Below, one piece after another: positions 11,200 through 21,926 of a stretch of DNA of 64,000 nt. The DNA is taken from assembly GCA_023101725.1 (NCBI GenBank), contig JALJCO010013405.1:105730-169729 (forward strand), read 5' to 3'. The stretch comes from Atherinomorus stipes (lineage: Eukaryota > Chordata > Actinopteri > Atheriniformes > Atherinidae). Position 1 is the first letter of the stretch; every line of letters starts with the position of its first letter. A program made the position numbers and the translations under genes. The notes under the pieces are model-generated. The model did no database searches. It was not told the DNA's origin and worked only from the letters and a program-made list of their open reading frames with translations.

Positions 11200-11560
11200 G
11201 GTGAAGCCAGTTGGTCATGTCTCACCATCGCCATCTTGCCAATTCACGTGTGTCGTCACTCTCGGAAAAAACTAAAATGGGCAAAGGCAAGGCCACTCCA
11301 AGCCACGGGCAAATGATTGACAGCTGACGTACTCTGGGCTAAATGCTAACCAAGCTAACTCAAAACTAACAGGAGCTAGAGAAGATTAGCCCCCTAAGCA
11401 GCAGGGTAAAGGAAAGACACACTCAGACTTGCTATTATCTGACTAAAACCCGCTGTTGTGCGACTCTGCTACAAACTGAGACCTTCCTAAGAGCAAACAA
11501 GGAGCTAATTAGGAGCCACCGGTTGGCAGACAGCCCCTAGCAGATCAAGGGAGAACTACC
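11200..11560 (+). repeat. Dispersed fish repeat, copy 2 of tandem pair
   Basis: Same order of blocks as 10110-10440 (GTGAAGCCAGTTGGTCATG, GCCATCTTGCC, AAATGATTGACAGCTGACG, GCCCCCTAAGC), with many substitutions. It is offset by about 1.09 kb from copy 1. Confidence 0.65.
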
Positions 11561-11904
11561 AAAAATGACTTCTTCTGGGTAGACTGATAGTTGACCATTG
11601 GAGGCTGCCGCTTGGTTATTGTGCAGCCAAAAATTGTCAGAGCTTTGTGTGACACTCAAGGCAAGATTAAGGGCAAACCCTAAATACCGGGCAACACCAC
11701 CAACGTCTGTCTGGTGGACTGGACAGAATGGATCCTGACAGTTCGCTTGGATTGTTGTTTTTTTTTTTTTAAATCACCTGTTTACTGTTTTAATAGAGGT
11801 GTGTGTGTGTGTGTGTTTGTGCCAATAAAGTTATTTTCTTTAAAGATGCATGTTCCTGGCAAACTTTTTTATGCCATTCATATCATTCATGTCTGATCAT
11901 GCCA

Positions 11905-13537
11905 TTAAAGGCAGAGTTGGTAATCTTGCTCAGAAACACTTTTTGTTATACTGGGTGAAATGGTCCTTCCATCCTGACAGTAGTCGATACATCATGTATT
12001 CATGAAAAGGAAGGAAAAAAGTCAGACAAACTCTGGTAAAAACTCTGACCAACCCCTGCCGTTTGCACCGAAAGGCAGGAATTGGTCATTAGCAATTTAT
12101 ACAATGAACAAATCAATGCCTTTATGTCTCGTCTCTGTCCCTCCCTCTCTCCGTCCCCCACATGACCCCCCCCTGTGCGGCGCTCACTGTAAACAAATGT
12201 AGCTAACGGACAGCTAACTGCTGCTGCGCCAAAAAACTCCAAAACAAAACCAAAGATAAGGATAAAGTCTCTGAGGCGTTGTCATTTGCAGTGTGTGCGA
12301 CTTTTGAAACCGCAGGAGTTGAGTGAGTGGATTAAAAGCTTTTAAAGCATGGTTTGTCAGCAGTTAACTATCAAGCTAACAAGCTATCAACTCGGCTGTT
12401 ATCGTTAACCTGCTTGTAAAACATCAGCGCACATGTCCCTGTGCTCTGAAGGCGTGGTTTCGGGTGGTGTGTTTTTTTTTTCTCCTGTACTTGTCCTGTC
12501 CAGCATCATAGCAAGCAGAATGGAAATCCAATTGCTTTATTGTGTTGAACAGTTTTGCTTTGAAAAGGGGAGCTTTATGAACACAGGGCTCCCCTTGATA
12601 TCCTGTTTATTCATTTTATTTCTTTGATTAAACATTTGTCTATTACAGCATTCCATACCATACTGCTGGGCCTGACAAGGGAGAAATGAAAGTTAACAGA
12701 GGAAATGATAGAAAGTGGAACAGAGAGAGAGGAGTGAGGAAGGGGAAGGGGTAGAGAGAGAGAGAGAGAGGAGAGAAAACATGAATCCACTTACACAGTT
12801 CACTGGTGCATCTGTACAGCAATACCTAAACGACATTCCAAGGTCTCTGTCGGAAAACAAAACAAGCAATCCCCCACAGGACCTGCAGGTGGCTCGAGTA
12901 TCCTCAGATCATACAAACACATGCAGAACCACACAAAGAAGAGGTACAACCTAGTCAGTGCAACGGGAAGCAGCGTCACAGTGTCAACATGCATAATAAA
13001 GGGTGCTCCGTGGTGATACAGTCATGCAGATGCAGCCTCGTCTCTGCAAGGAGGAGGAAGCCCGGGCCTGGCCTGTTTGCATTCACATGGACAAAATTTG
13101 TAGTCAAACGTGCTCGGACACGGGCCCGAGCACGCCATGTGAAAACACCCTAAGATGTGTGTTGTTTGCAGTTAAAACTGAGAGGCAGTGCCAAGTCATG
13201 TCGGGAGTGGGGTCGCGTAGGCGGTATAACCACACAACCGGACCCCCCTCCTTCCACACGCTATATGGCCCGCCTGTCAGAAGTGGTTGTGAGCTGTCAT
13301 TATTTTATGTGTTTAGGTGTCTAAGTGTGGTTAAAACTGGGGAGCAGGCTGTCTCTAGATGCGGCAAACAAAGGCACTTTGGTGCCCCCCCTCACCACGC
13401 CCACTTGACACGCGCCCTCCCCAAGACCTACGTGTGTGTGTGTGTGAGGTAGTGCAGACGGGGGAAGGAATGTTTTTTTTTTTTTTAACTGTCTCTTGAT
13501 CAAAATGTTTTTCCAACATTGCCAACCCTAGCTTTAA
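11905..13537. mobile_element. TTAA-flanked MITE, family 1, split by an insertion
   Basis: TTAA at 11905-11908 with AGGCAGAGTTGGTAATC; right end GCCAACCCTAGCT then TTAA at 13534-13537. The orientation is opposite to the copies at 6400 and 56638. The outer parts match those copies (for example the block with TGGTCCTTCCATCCTGACAG near 11960). The poly-T stretch at 12471-12481 and 13472-13486 marks where about 1 kb of retroposed sequence interrupts it. Confidence 0.75.
12472..13475 (-). repeat. Retroposed polyadenylated RNA, long copy
   Basis: Read on the minus strand this unit ends in poly-A (poly-T at 12471-12481 on +), preceded by CTGGACAGGACAAGTACAGG and an upstream polyadenylation-like signal. 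The 12486-13062 part is shared with 36364-37006, where an exact 15 bp target duplication proves insertion. The copy here is longer at its 5' side (13063-13470). It lies in the poly-T stretch of the family 1 MITE. It contains a (GA)n tract at about 12752-12778. No protein family is recognised. Confidence 0.65.
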
Positions 13538-14290
13538 GTTGTATAAGCCTTAATTATAGGCAAGACAAATTTATTTATACACATCTCATGTCCAGGACAG
13601 TTCAAAGTGCTTTATATAAGACAAAAGCATTATACAGCATGCAGAAAAAAGTAAAAGAATGAAAGATTAAAAAGCATGATTTATAATTAAAAGCAAAAGA
13701 GTTTTAAGGAGGTGGTTGTAATGAGCCATATAAGCTGAACATGAATATAACAACTCTGGATGACCAATAGTGATGCATCTACCAACTATGTGAACAATAC
13801 TGACATATCTACCCACCAATCATGAGGGATTTTTCCTTGTTTGACAGTAGTAGCTCATCCAATAGTGAGAGAGAAGTTCAGACTGGTCAGACCTTCTCTG
13901 AGCAGGCGCAGTGTTGCTGCTCTTCATATTTTAATTAGTCATTGCCAGCCAGACCAGTTTCACTCACAGCTTGTTTCACTCCATTCATATGCTAATCAGG
14001 GCCGTTAGCGCATGTGCTTTGCCTTGGTTTGTTTCTGACAATATGTGGCACAGATGAACGTGGTGTGTGCAGGATGTAAAACTGTCAGGAACTGCCAGAA
14101 ATCAGGTTAATTTCCAGGGACAGCACCGAGCCCAGGGTCCAAGGGCCCAGAAGCAGCCCCCCCACCCGACCCAGTGGAGCTGCATTTCTTGATTTCTTTG
14201 ATAAGTAACTATGTTACATGTTCTAATTTATTCTGATTTCCCTTAGCCAATGATCATTTATGGTGGTTTACAAATTTACCGGTTATGATC
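13538..14290. other. No gene recognised
   Basis: 13560-13650 has a sequence like common fish repeat tails (AAAGTGCTTTATATAAGACA). The rest shows no coding motif, TIR pair or RNA gene. Confidence 0.35.
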
Positions 14291-14295
14291 CATGG

Positions 14296-15475
14296 TTAAA
14301 TGTTTGCTTCTTTTTTTGCTAAAGCAGCAATTATTTGGTTAAGTGAATATCTTGAACAAACACTGGCATATAGAAATCTGAATTCATCATAATTCATTAT
14401 CCTACTATTCTCATTGAAAATGTCATTAACAAAAATAATGCCTTCTCCAAACATAATTTCCCAGAAGGGTTTTCCATCAATTGTGATATTAGAATTCATC
14501 CAAATTATCTGCTGTAAAATGTCATCTCTTTTTTCTGGTTTGATAAATGGAAAATCCCACCATGAATGTCCTCCTTTATAAACCCTGAGATATTTCCCAG
14601 CAGATTGTCTACGCAAAGAAAATGGGAGGGCATCGCTTGGAAAAACAGTTTCTTATGAAATAATAAATTGCTCTTATCTAACAAGATACTTATACCTCTC
14701 AGTATTTAAATATATCCCTAGGACAGTAGAAGCTTTTATTGACAAACAAGGCTTTGAGATTAAGCAGTTTTAGACCCCCTTGTTCATAATCATTATACAG
14801 GACCTTTCTTTTGATTTTGTCTGGCTTGCCATCCCACACAAAATCAAAGACTCATAAACCTTAAAAAAAATACTGGGATGGAGCTGGTAATGACATGATT
14901 AAGTAAATAAACTGAGGAATAATAACAGTTTATAATCACTATTTTACCATAAAGCGTTAAAGGATAACTTTCTTTTTTTTAAAAACCCGGACCTTAGGAG
15001 ATTATACGTGCATTTATTCACCAGTAAAATTTCTGCATCACTTTGACACCTTCGGAAGACATTACATTGAGTCGCCCTTGGGTGTGCATCCATTTAATAG
15101 CAGAGACGGGGTAGCCTCTCTATAAGGCATTATGTGCAGCAACACTCCTTCATTTCACCCATACTTTAAGGAGAATGAGTGAACGAATGAGTACTATTGT
15201 CCCAATAGTCCATATTTAGCTCTCTGTTAGTTATCAGGGTGTTCTACACACTTTTTGGGGCTGCACTTTCCCGATGCGTGCTTCCATATTTCAATATAAT
15301 TTTATAAAATACCCTCTCTAACTCAGCTACAAAAATCAATGCTCTTTTATTCTCTATGTCATAATTTTCAATTATTTCCAGAAGCTGTCTAATATTATTA
15401 TTATTACTTCTCCCATTTAAAGAAAAAACCCTGACTGGTCTTGATGAATAAGGTTTGACAAAACGGCCTCTGTTA
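14296..15475 (-). pseudogene. L1/Tx1-like LINE ORF2 fragment
   Basis: On the minus strand, 15470-15300 reads like the palm of a LINE reverse transcriptase (QDQSGFF, then IRQLLEIIENYDIENKRALI and FVAELERVFYKI). The open frame 14616-14296 (106 aa) matches the region after the RT core (KPFWEIMFGEGIIFVNDIF, FDEF-like YDEFRFLY). Stops and frameshifts lie between, and a MITE fragment at about 14957-15246 interrupts it. The catalytic FADD-type box is not seen. Element ends are not visible, so this is a truncated dead copy. Confidence 0.75.
14957..15246. mobile_element. TTAA-flanked MITE, family 2 (truncated)
   Basis: TTAAAGGATAACTTTCTTTT near 14957 starts a sequence homologous to both arms of the larger element at 28703-30149: CAGTAAAATTTCTGCATCAC, the GTAGCCTCTCTATAAGG block and GAATGAGTACTATTGTCC. 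The right TIR is missing. It is inserted into the L1-like fragment. Confidence 0.65.
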
Positions 15476-16534
15476 GTCTTGGATGTTTCCTGACCTGAGA
15501 TTGTTCATGATAGTTTGATTTTTTGTTTGTTTGTTTTTACAAAACTGATATCTGAGTGCCCCACCCTTTTCTTTTTTCCAAATGCTTAATATGGGCATAG
15601 CATTTCACCAAGGGGCTTAAAAGTAAAAGTGCAATTTCTTGTCATTCTTTTTCCTGAATTTTTACATGTAATTCTGTGAATTTGATCTGTACAGTATGCT
15701 GCATGCACTTTCAACCTAATCCTGGTTCTCAGTGCAGGTAGGAGACCACCTGCTAATTAAATTAGCTCACTGTTGTATTATTGTTGCTTGCACAACATCA
15801 ATTCTCTTGGTTGAGCAAACAAAACAATGGCATGCCAACCTTATGAGCTTCTTGTCAATGATCTAGATAAATGCTGTCCAATTCCATCAGTTACTTACTT
15901 TTGAACTATCAATTTACTGTGAAAAAACCACTGGAAAATCTCCATATCAGTCATTATGAAAGCGAGGTGGAAGCTGTTTCATCTGTGTGGTCTCGCCATT
16001 ACTATTTCAAACACCGCCTCTGCCACAGCTCTTTACCCAGTCACTTCATCTTCATTTACATGGCACTAATTCACAACAAAAAAGCCCTACTGTTGGCCAA
16101 GGCCTCACACAATTGGTCTCCATGGAAGGGTGTGTGTCAAGAGGCCGTTCTTAAGGGAGGGGATACAGGGGAAAGAGGGTGAGGCATGCCACACGAGAAC
16201 TGGACTACAAATCAGAAGAAACAGGTCTGATAGAGGGATGGATCCTCCCCAGGACTGAAGCAGCGTGGGATCATCTGAACAGAGGACAGAACAAACAGAG
16301 ATGCACGATATTGTCTAATTACCTGGATGGATACTGGATGAATGAGGCAGATCCAGCATCAAAGTCCATTCATTTCTCATTTTTTTAATATCATACACAA
16401 CAATACAGTTACAGCATTATAGTCACTTCAATCTCTGTTTGCAACGTCAGTTACATCATCACGCAGAGCAGAGAAGTGTTAATGATTTCTTTCAGCTGCA
16501 AATGTACATTTAATTTGATAAATAATATTACGAC
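15476..16534. other. No gene recognised
   Basis: No conserved coding motif on either strand. The open frames at 15871-16388 have no recognisable domains and probably occur by chance. Confidence 0.4.
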
Positions 16535-16783
16535 GCTATCGGGTACAAACCTCCTATCTCCGTTTTACATCATTAAAAAAAAAAACTTCTACTTCATGTG
16601 AGCTTGATTTGGTGAAAATAATCAAAAAGTAATTAAATAAATGACTACAATCAAATATATGACTTTAACGTAGAAAACTCAATCCAAAGTTTGATGATGT
16701 GTCCAGGTTTTTCAAAACCACATATTTTTTGTCACTTCCTGAAAAATAACCGTTTTGGACATAGGAGGTTTGCACCCGACAGC
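16535..16783. mobile_element. Small MITE with ~30 bp TIRs
   Basis: GCTATCGGGTACAAACCTCC at the left and the reverse complement GCTGTCGGGTGCAAACCTCC at the right begin an inverted repeat that continues through CTAT.TCC. The 249 bp unit is AT-rich inside. No obvious target duplication. Confidence 0.6.
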
Positions 16784-17326
16784 ATTGAAACCGTCAATTT
16801 GTTCTCTTTTTTTTAAAAAAAGAAAGCTAAATGTTTATGTCAATCCTGATGCCTTCATTCACATTTCAAGGTATCAACAGTTCAACGGTTCATTCATTCA
16901 ACAGTAGTGTCGGGTATAGGCCGATATGCTCAGCCCAGGTATCAGTATCGGACTGGATTGGGGAAAAAAAAAAAAAAATCTGTGTCAGTGCATTTCTAAG
17001 AACTACAGGCAGAAAACCTCCAAAGAAGAGCTTTGGAAAGTCTTTTAAGAAGCTTGGGATATTATTTGACTGCTGAAAGCAATGACCAGTCAGTTTCTAA
17101 GAGGGTTTGAGGGCTGGATGTTGTGGTAAAATGAAGTTATCATATATTTTTTCATACTGTCCGATTTTTTAACATCAATTTTAAAGCAACTGTACTGAAA
17201 ACTGTACAGATTCTCTGTGCTGTAAAGAAACTACAGACTAAAGACTAAACCAAAGACGGAAATGGGAGCTGCCATGTCTGCTAGTTTCTACAAAGGACTT
17301 CTGGCTACTGTGGTTACAGGGTGCTT
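16784..17326. other. No gene recognised
   Basis: AT-rich sequence with a poly-A run at 16962-16978. No coding motif found. Confidence 0.4.
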
Positions 17327-17509
17327 CACTGTAAGACCAAACAGTAAAACTTTGATAAAGAAAATTAGTTACATCAACTCAAAGAAACCTAAAAAGTTTT
17401 TTCACCTCTAATTTTATAAGTTATTTGAACAAATTTTATATTTCAAGTTAACATTACTTAGCCACTTTGATATATTTCTGTGATAGCACTTAAATAATTT
17501 GACAACATG

Positions 17510-17830
17510 ACGTAACGCACGTTCGTACGTGCTCCACCCCTCCCTTCACCAAGTTTCAGACGCATTCCGCCCCGCAGCCTTGGCTCGCCTCGTACTCGGT
17601 TAGTTTTAAACTTTTGACCAAGTATGGCAGAAATTAAAATTTAAAATATGAATTGTGACATTTTCGCCCTGCGACTGGCGATTACTTTTGTGTAGGAACG
17701 TGTTGTGGCATGCAGCAGTTGGTTTTGTTTTGGGTTTTTGAACGTGAACTAACCGTCGCCGCTTTGCTAGCGACAGTTACCGCCAGCATCTAAGGTCGCC
17801 TTGGAGTTCTTACTTGGTGAGTAGTTTCTC
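17510..17830 (+). promoter_or_regulatory. Putative promoter and non-coding first exon
   Basis: A local rise in CpG (CGTAACGCACGTTCGTACG, then CCCGCAGCCTTGGCTCGCC) stands out from AT-rich flanks upstream of the zinc-finger gene. A GGTGAGTAG donor at about 17816-17824 could end a non-coding exon 1. A candidate next exon, 18334-18377, has a TTGTTTTCAG acceptor and a GTATGT donor. Confidence 0.4.
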
Positions 17831-18472
17831 TTTATTAAGTACTAAACCATTTAGTGTTTTTTGTTGTTTGTCTTTTAGCACCATTTGTATTAACTTATAG
17901 ATCGTACGCTGTATTAATTTGAAAAGCCATCGTGATGGCGCCTGTCGTCACCAATTAATGCAAAAAGGTTCGGTTGTTGGTCGGTATACTAGAAATTTGG
18001 TCAACACTTGTTTGGTTTGCTGAACCCGTTTCCTACATACTCGAACGTTTGTGGCAACGTTAATTCCTTGAATTGGCGCTATGGCGCATTTATCTCTGTA
18101 AACATTTGGGAGGAGCGAGCACCGTCAGTGCAACTTGACGTTAGTGGTGAGCATTAATAAAAGGGAAAGAAAGAAGGCAAAAGACAAGTTTAGCTTTTCT
18201 TGCAAATGCTAAACTGTGCAGTCTTATTTGTACCATGCATGTACAACGCAGCGAGTTTATGCAGACTTGTTTATCAGTTCAAACGTACGATTAAATCACT
18301 TTATTCTAACCATGTGACTCTTATTGTTTTCAGGCTGAAACTGAAGAAGCTGGCTGGGTGCAGAGATTTCAGTGTGGTATGTTGATTTCAAACCATTAGT
18401 TTCAAGAGGCAAAGTGTGCACATACTTTAATAAGAGGCTGAGTGAATAATATAAGTTTTAATAAAGTCTTAA

Positions 18473-20713
18473 ATGGCTTTTAGGTGCAAACTTTGTAATG
18501 CTGTCTGTCATAAAAAAGACAAGTTCTTCAACACTATCGTTTACATCATAGCAGTGTTTCATCTGTAGTCTGTTGCCATGTTTCTACGATGACTGTGTCT
18601 GCACATTTCAGTCAATAAGTGCTTTAAAAATTCACTTAACACGGACTCATACTCAAACAGCTACACTTGGAAGAAATCAAGAGAAATCCATGTCATTCAT
18701 TTGTCCTCTGTGTGGATTCAAACAGCCATTTAATGATAAAACTCAGTCATTTAGGGACTCACATTAAACAACATGAGATGGATTGTACATTCAAAGTTCT
18801 GATATATGTCAAAACATATGTCAATATTCTAGTTCCATAGTTGAGTGTTCTTACACTTGTATGATATAAGTTGGAGGAGCTCCAAGTTTTCTGCAGTCTG
18901 CTAAAGTAAAGATTTTGTATAGCAAAATCTGACTTCTTTCCCTTTTTTCATGTCTCTTGCATTTGAAATTTTAACATTGATTCTAATCTACACAATCCTT
19001 TGTGTTCATGCCGATTTCAGCAGAGTTTCACAGAATTACAAATATAAACCTGAAGAATCACTTCTATGCTGTGCTGGACCAATATGCCCACCCATCTTCA
19101 GACCGTATTTCGGAGGAAAGCTGCTCGCACAGGGAAAGTGTCTGGGGATTTGGATCAACTCTTTAAGATTTATGACCTTCAGGTCAGTTGTGTAACATTT
19201 CATTTTCATCTAAAGATATAAGGTTTGCATGTATTGTCTGGTGGTGCATCCACGGTAAAACAGTTGCTTTATTATTTAATTGCAGGAGCAAGTTGACGCA
19301 AACGTTAGACGTGCAGCTGTCCTCCATGTGCTGCCTGCCTACCTACATGAGAATGCCTCCAGCTTTTTGAAGACTTGGGATGTAAGTCTTACCTCCAAAA
19401 GATATAGTAGAAATATATCTACATTTCCAAAATGTAGATTTACAAGATTCCTGGTCAAAAATAGCAACATGGTAACAACTGTGATCCTTCTGTAGTACAA
19501 ATGTGTAAATCCCAGCTATGTATATTACTCTAACCATAAGCATTTATTTTTAACCCCTGACTCTTACTCACTTGCAAGTAAGATTGAAGTAAAAATGTGA
19601 TCTAATATGTCACAGCTTGTCGGTGAAGAATCATCAAAATCTTTTTCTCTTGCCAATCGGAAAACTTTTAGGTTTTCTCTGCAGGATTTGAATGTACTTT
19701 TTCTTAGATAGATTGGTATGTTAAGAAACCAATTTCTAAATGCACTCAAAACTTGTCTGGTTTAATGGTTCTATGCAGCTGAAATGCATATATTCTAAAA
19801 TGTCTTTAAATGTTTTTATATTTATCAAATTTTTCCTTTTTTTGTAAGGATCAGTGATAGAAGTGTTAAGGAGAAATACAACTTGTTCAGTTGCATGTTG
19901 TTCTGTTTTTAAATTTGTGGTTTGTGCTGCCTTTAAAACTTCTACTGTCCAAAGACGTTAAATTTAATTATTTCCAATCATAATAGTTGAGTGCAAACAT
20001 ATTTGCATTTTAAACTTAAATTTGTTTGTGACAGAGCAATTGAAAATCTAATCTAGAACTGTAGTTGCCATAGTAGGTATCCCTGCAAATTTGCAGCAGA
20101 AAGGTGAAATGTAGGATTGCTTTAAAATAACCATTAGATGTGGATCATAATGACATCTTTATTGTACAGTGTTATGACGTTTCAAAATTTGAAGGGCAGA
20201 CATAAAACACTTAGAAAAGGTGATAATTTAAAGTTGAAACTTTTATCTAGTCTTTGTAAACTATGTTCAGCAAATAAAATCAAAAAGCAATGGAATGGCA
20301 GTAAATGGTGGAATACTAAGACTTGTCACAAGTATAGGCTAATTGTTGTCATTTATTTGTAAGTCCCAGATTTAGGAACCATCTTAAAACATATATGTCT
20401 GTTGTTTTTTCTCAAGGTGGGGCAGTCTGATGAACCAGATATTGAGGGCATGCCTCTTGGGCTCCTTTCAGTCAGTGCCAGATCAACAGATGCCACACTC
20501 TTCAGCCCTGAGAAGGTTGCAGTTGTACTTGAGGGTAACATTGTCATTGATCTTCCCACACCGGCTGATGCTTTTGTGATGTTATTTGGACTAATTTACG
20601 CCCTGCGTCTAAGTTACCCAAAGACCCTGGCAGACACGTTTGACTTTACCCAAAGTCTTGATGGGTCTGGAGGACAGGAAGTTGATACCCAAAGTGTTGA
20701 CTCTGAAAAATGA
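18473..20713 (+). pseudogene. C2H2 zinc-finger / fish-expanded uncharacterised gene, damaged
   Basis: The coding start is probably 18473 (MAFRCKLCNAVCHKK, first finger), followed by a frame change into HYRLHHSSVSS and then a clear C2H2 finger (CFYDDC...LKIHLTRTH) and a third partial one (FICPLCGF, with its histidines in another frame). Further exons: 19021-19182 (KNHFYAVLDQYA, frame change, then GDLDQLFKIYDLQ), 19286-19381 (acceptor TTAATTGCAG; VRRAAVLHVLPAYL; donor GTAAGT) and 20417-20713 (acceptor TTTCTCAAG; VAVVLEGNIVID then DAFVMLFGLIYALRLSYPK, stop 20711). The C-terminal block is typical of a large fish family often annotated as SAMD3-like or uncharacterised; that link is from memory of family features. 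At least three frameshifts make this a pseudogene, though splice sites persist. Confidence 0.65.
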
Positions 20714-21494
20714 CCTTTTGACAGAGGATTAATCTCTGTGTGAAAGTTGCCCCTGAAGGACATGTCATTTATTCCACATAATATGGGGCATTGAATGTTT
20801 TGTTTTTGTTCTTTTTAATATTTAATGTTCCATTTACAGTTTGGATCTTAATCTTTAATGTTATCTTAAGGACTTTTGTACTTCATGAATATGTAAAAGG
20901 TGGACAGCATTGTTTTTTTTTGTTTTCTATCATGGCATTTGAAAATAATTCAACACATTTTTCTTTGTTTTGAGGGGGGTGCATACACTTTGCAATGTGC
21001 TAAATAGTCTGATGGTTCTTGGAAAAAACATTGAACCGTTTACTAGTCATATGTTACACCTAGATGGAAGTATGTTGCACTCATTACAGTTAAAGTTCTT
21101 TGCCATATATATATTTTCAAATGTACCAGTATATTTCTGATTCTGACTTTAAATCTGAAGCTCATAGACATATTCCTGTAACATTGAAATGTTAATCTAA
21201 TATTTTCCATTACAGTGGGGTAATTGCTTCTCTTTTTTGAGGTTTTATTTTAACAGTAGAGAGGGAAATCAGAATGCAATATTTGTGGCAATGTTTTTTA
21301 TATATGGTTACTTCATGATCTGTGAAGTTTTGAGGTTTAGCATTTTGCTACCAAAGATTCAGTCTGTACTGTGCTGTCAACCATTAGTGGGTGTTCCATT
21401 TCTACCTTTTATAGAAGCCTTTAAAACATTTTAAAATATTGTTTCCCACTCACCAGACATGGTGTAGTTGTTTGAACCCTGTTTGTGGTTACTT

Positions 21495-21500
21495 AATAAA
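21495..21500 (+). terminator. AATAAA polyadenylation signal
   Basis: AATAAA about 780 bp after the zinc-finger gene stop, inside the CACTG element. It plausibly ends that transcript. Confidence 0.35.
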
Positions 21501-21926
21501 TTGATAACTTGCATTTACATAGTTTGTATTAATCTGTTTATTCACCAGGAATTTTATAAGTGTATAGCTTGTGACATACAAATTTGGTAGGACTCCTTGC
21601 ACTTAACTTTAGGTTGCTTTAAAATAAAATATTTGATAGTTGAAAGCAAATTATTTAATGTTCAACCAAGTGAAATTCTTTAAGTAATCTGTACTTAATT
21701 TAAATGCTAACTCACCACTCAAATTGTTATGTAGAATTTACATAATCAAGAATGTGTCTTTAACTTAGAAAGTCAAGTCAGATTCACTCAAAATTACTGA
21801 CTCAAAATAACTTGTTTTAAGTTGTTTCTTTAACAAAGAACTTCTAGTTAATTTTACTTAAAAATTTTTATGTAATCTGTTTCAAAAAAAAATTTGAGTT
21901 AACTGAACTTATCGGGTTTTACAGTG

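Larger units (their letters stand above)
17327..21926 (+). mobile_element. CACTG-ended 4.6 kb element carrying a zinc-finger gene
   Basis: The left end CACTGTAAGACC (17327) faces a right end that reads CACTGTAAAACCCGATAAG in reverse complement from 21926; both continue to an AGTT...AACTCAAA motif, so the terminal repeats are degenerate but recognisable. CACTG termini are used by CACTA/EnSpm- and Chapaev-type elements. Inside lies a gene with a GC-richer 5' region, spliced exons and an AATAAA at about 21495, and no recognisable transposase. No clear target duplication is seen. The unit could be an element with captured cargo, or two unrelated solo ends around a gene. Confidence 0.5.

Noticed and set aside
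12735..12780. (GA)n stretch as a promoter element
   Set aside because: Internal part of the retroposed unit and a simple repeat; no start site evidence.
13003..13452. 149-codon ORF
   Set aside because: Lies within the retroposed non-coding unit, antisense to its transcript direction; no domain.
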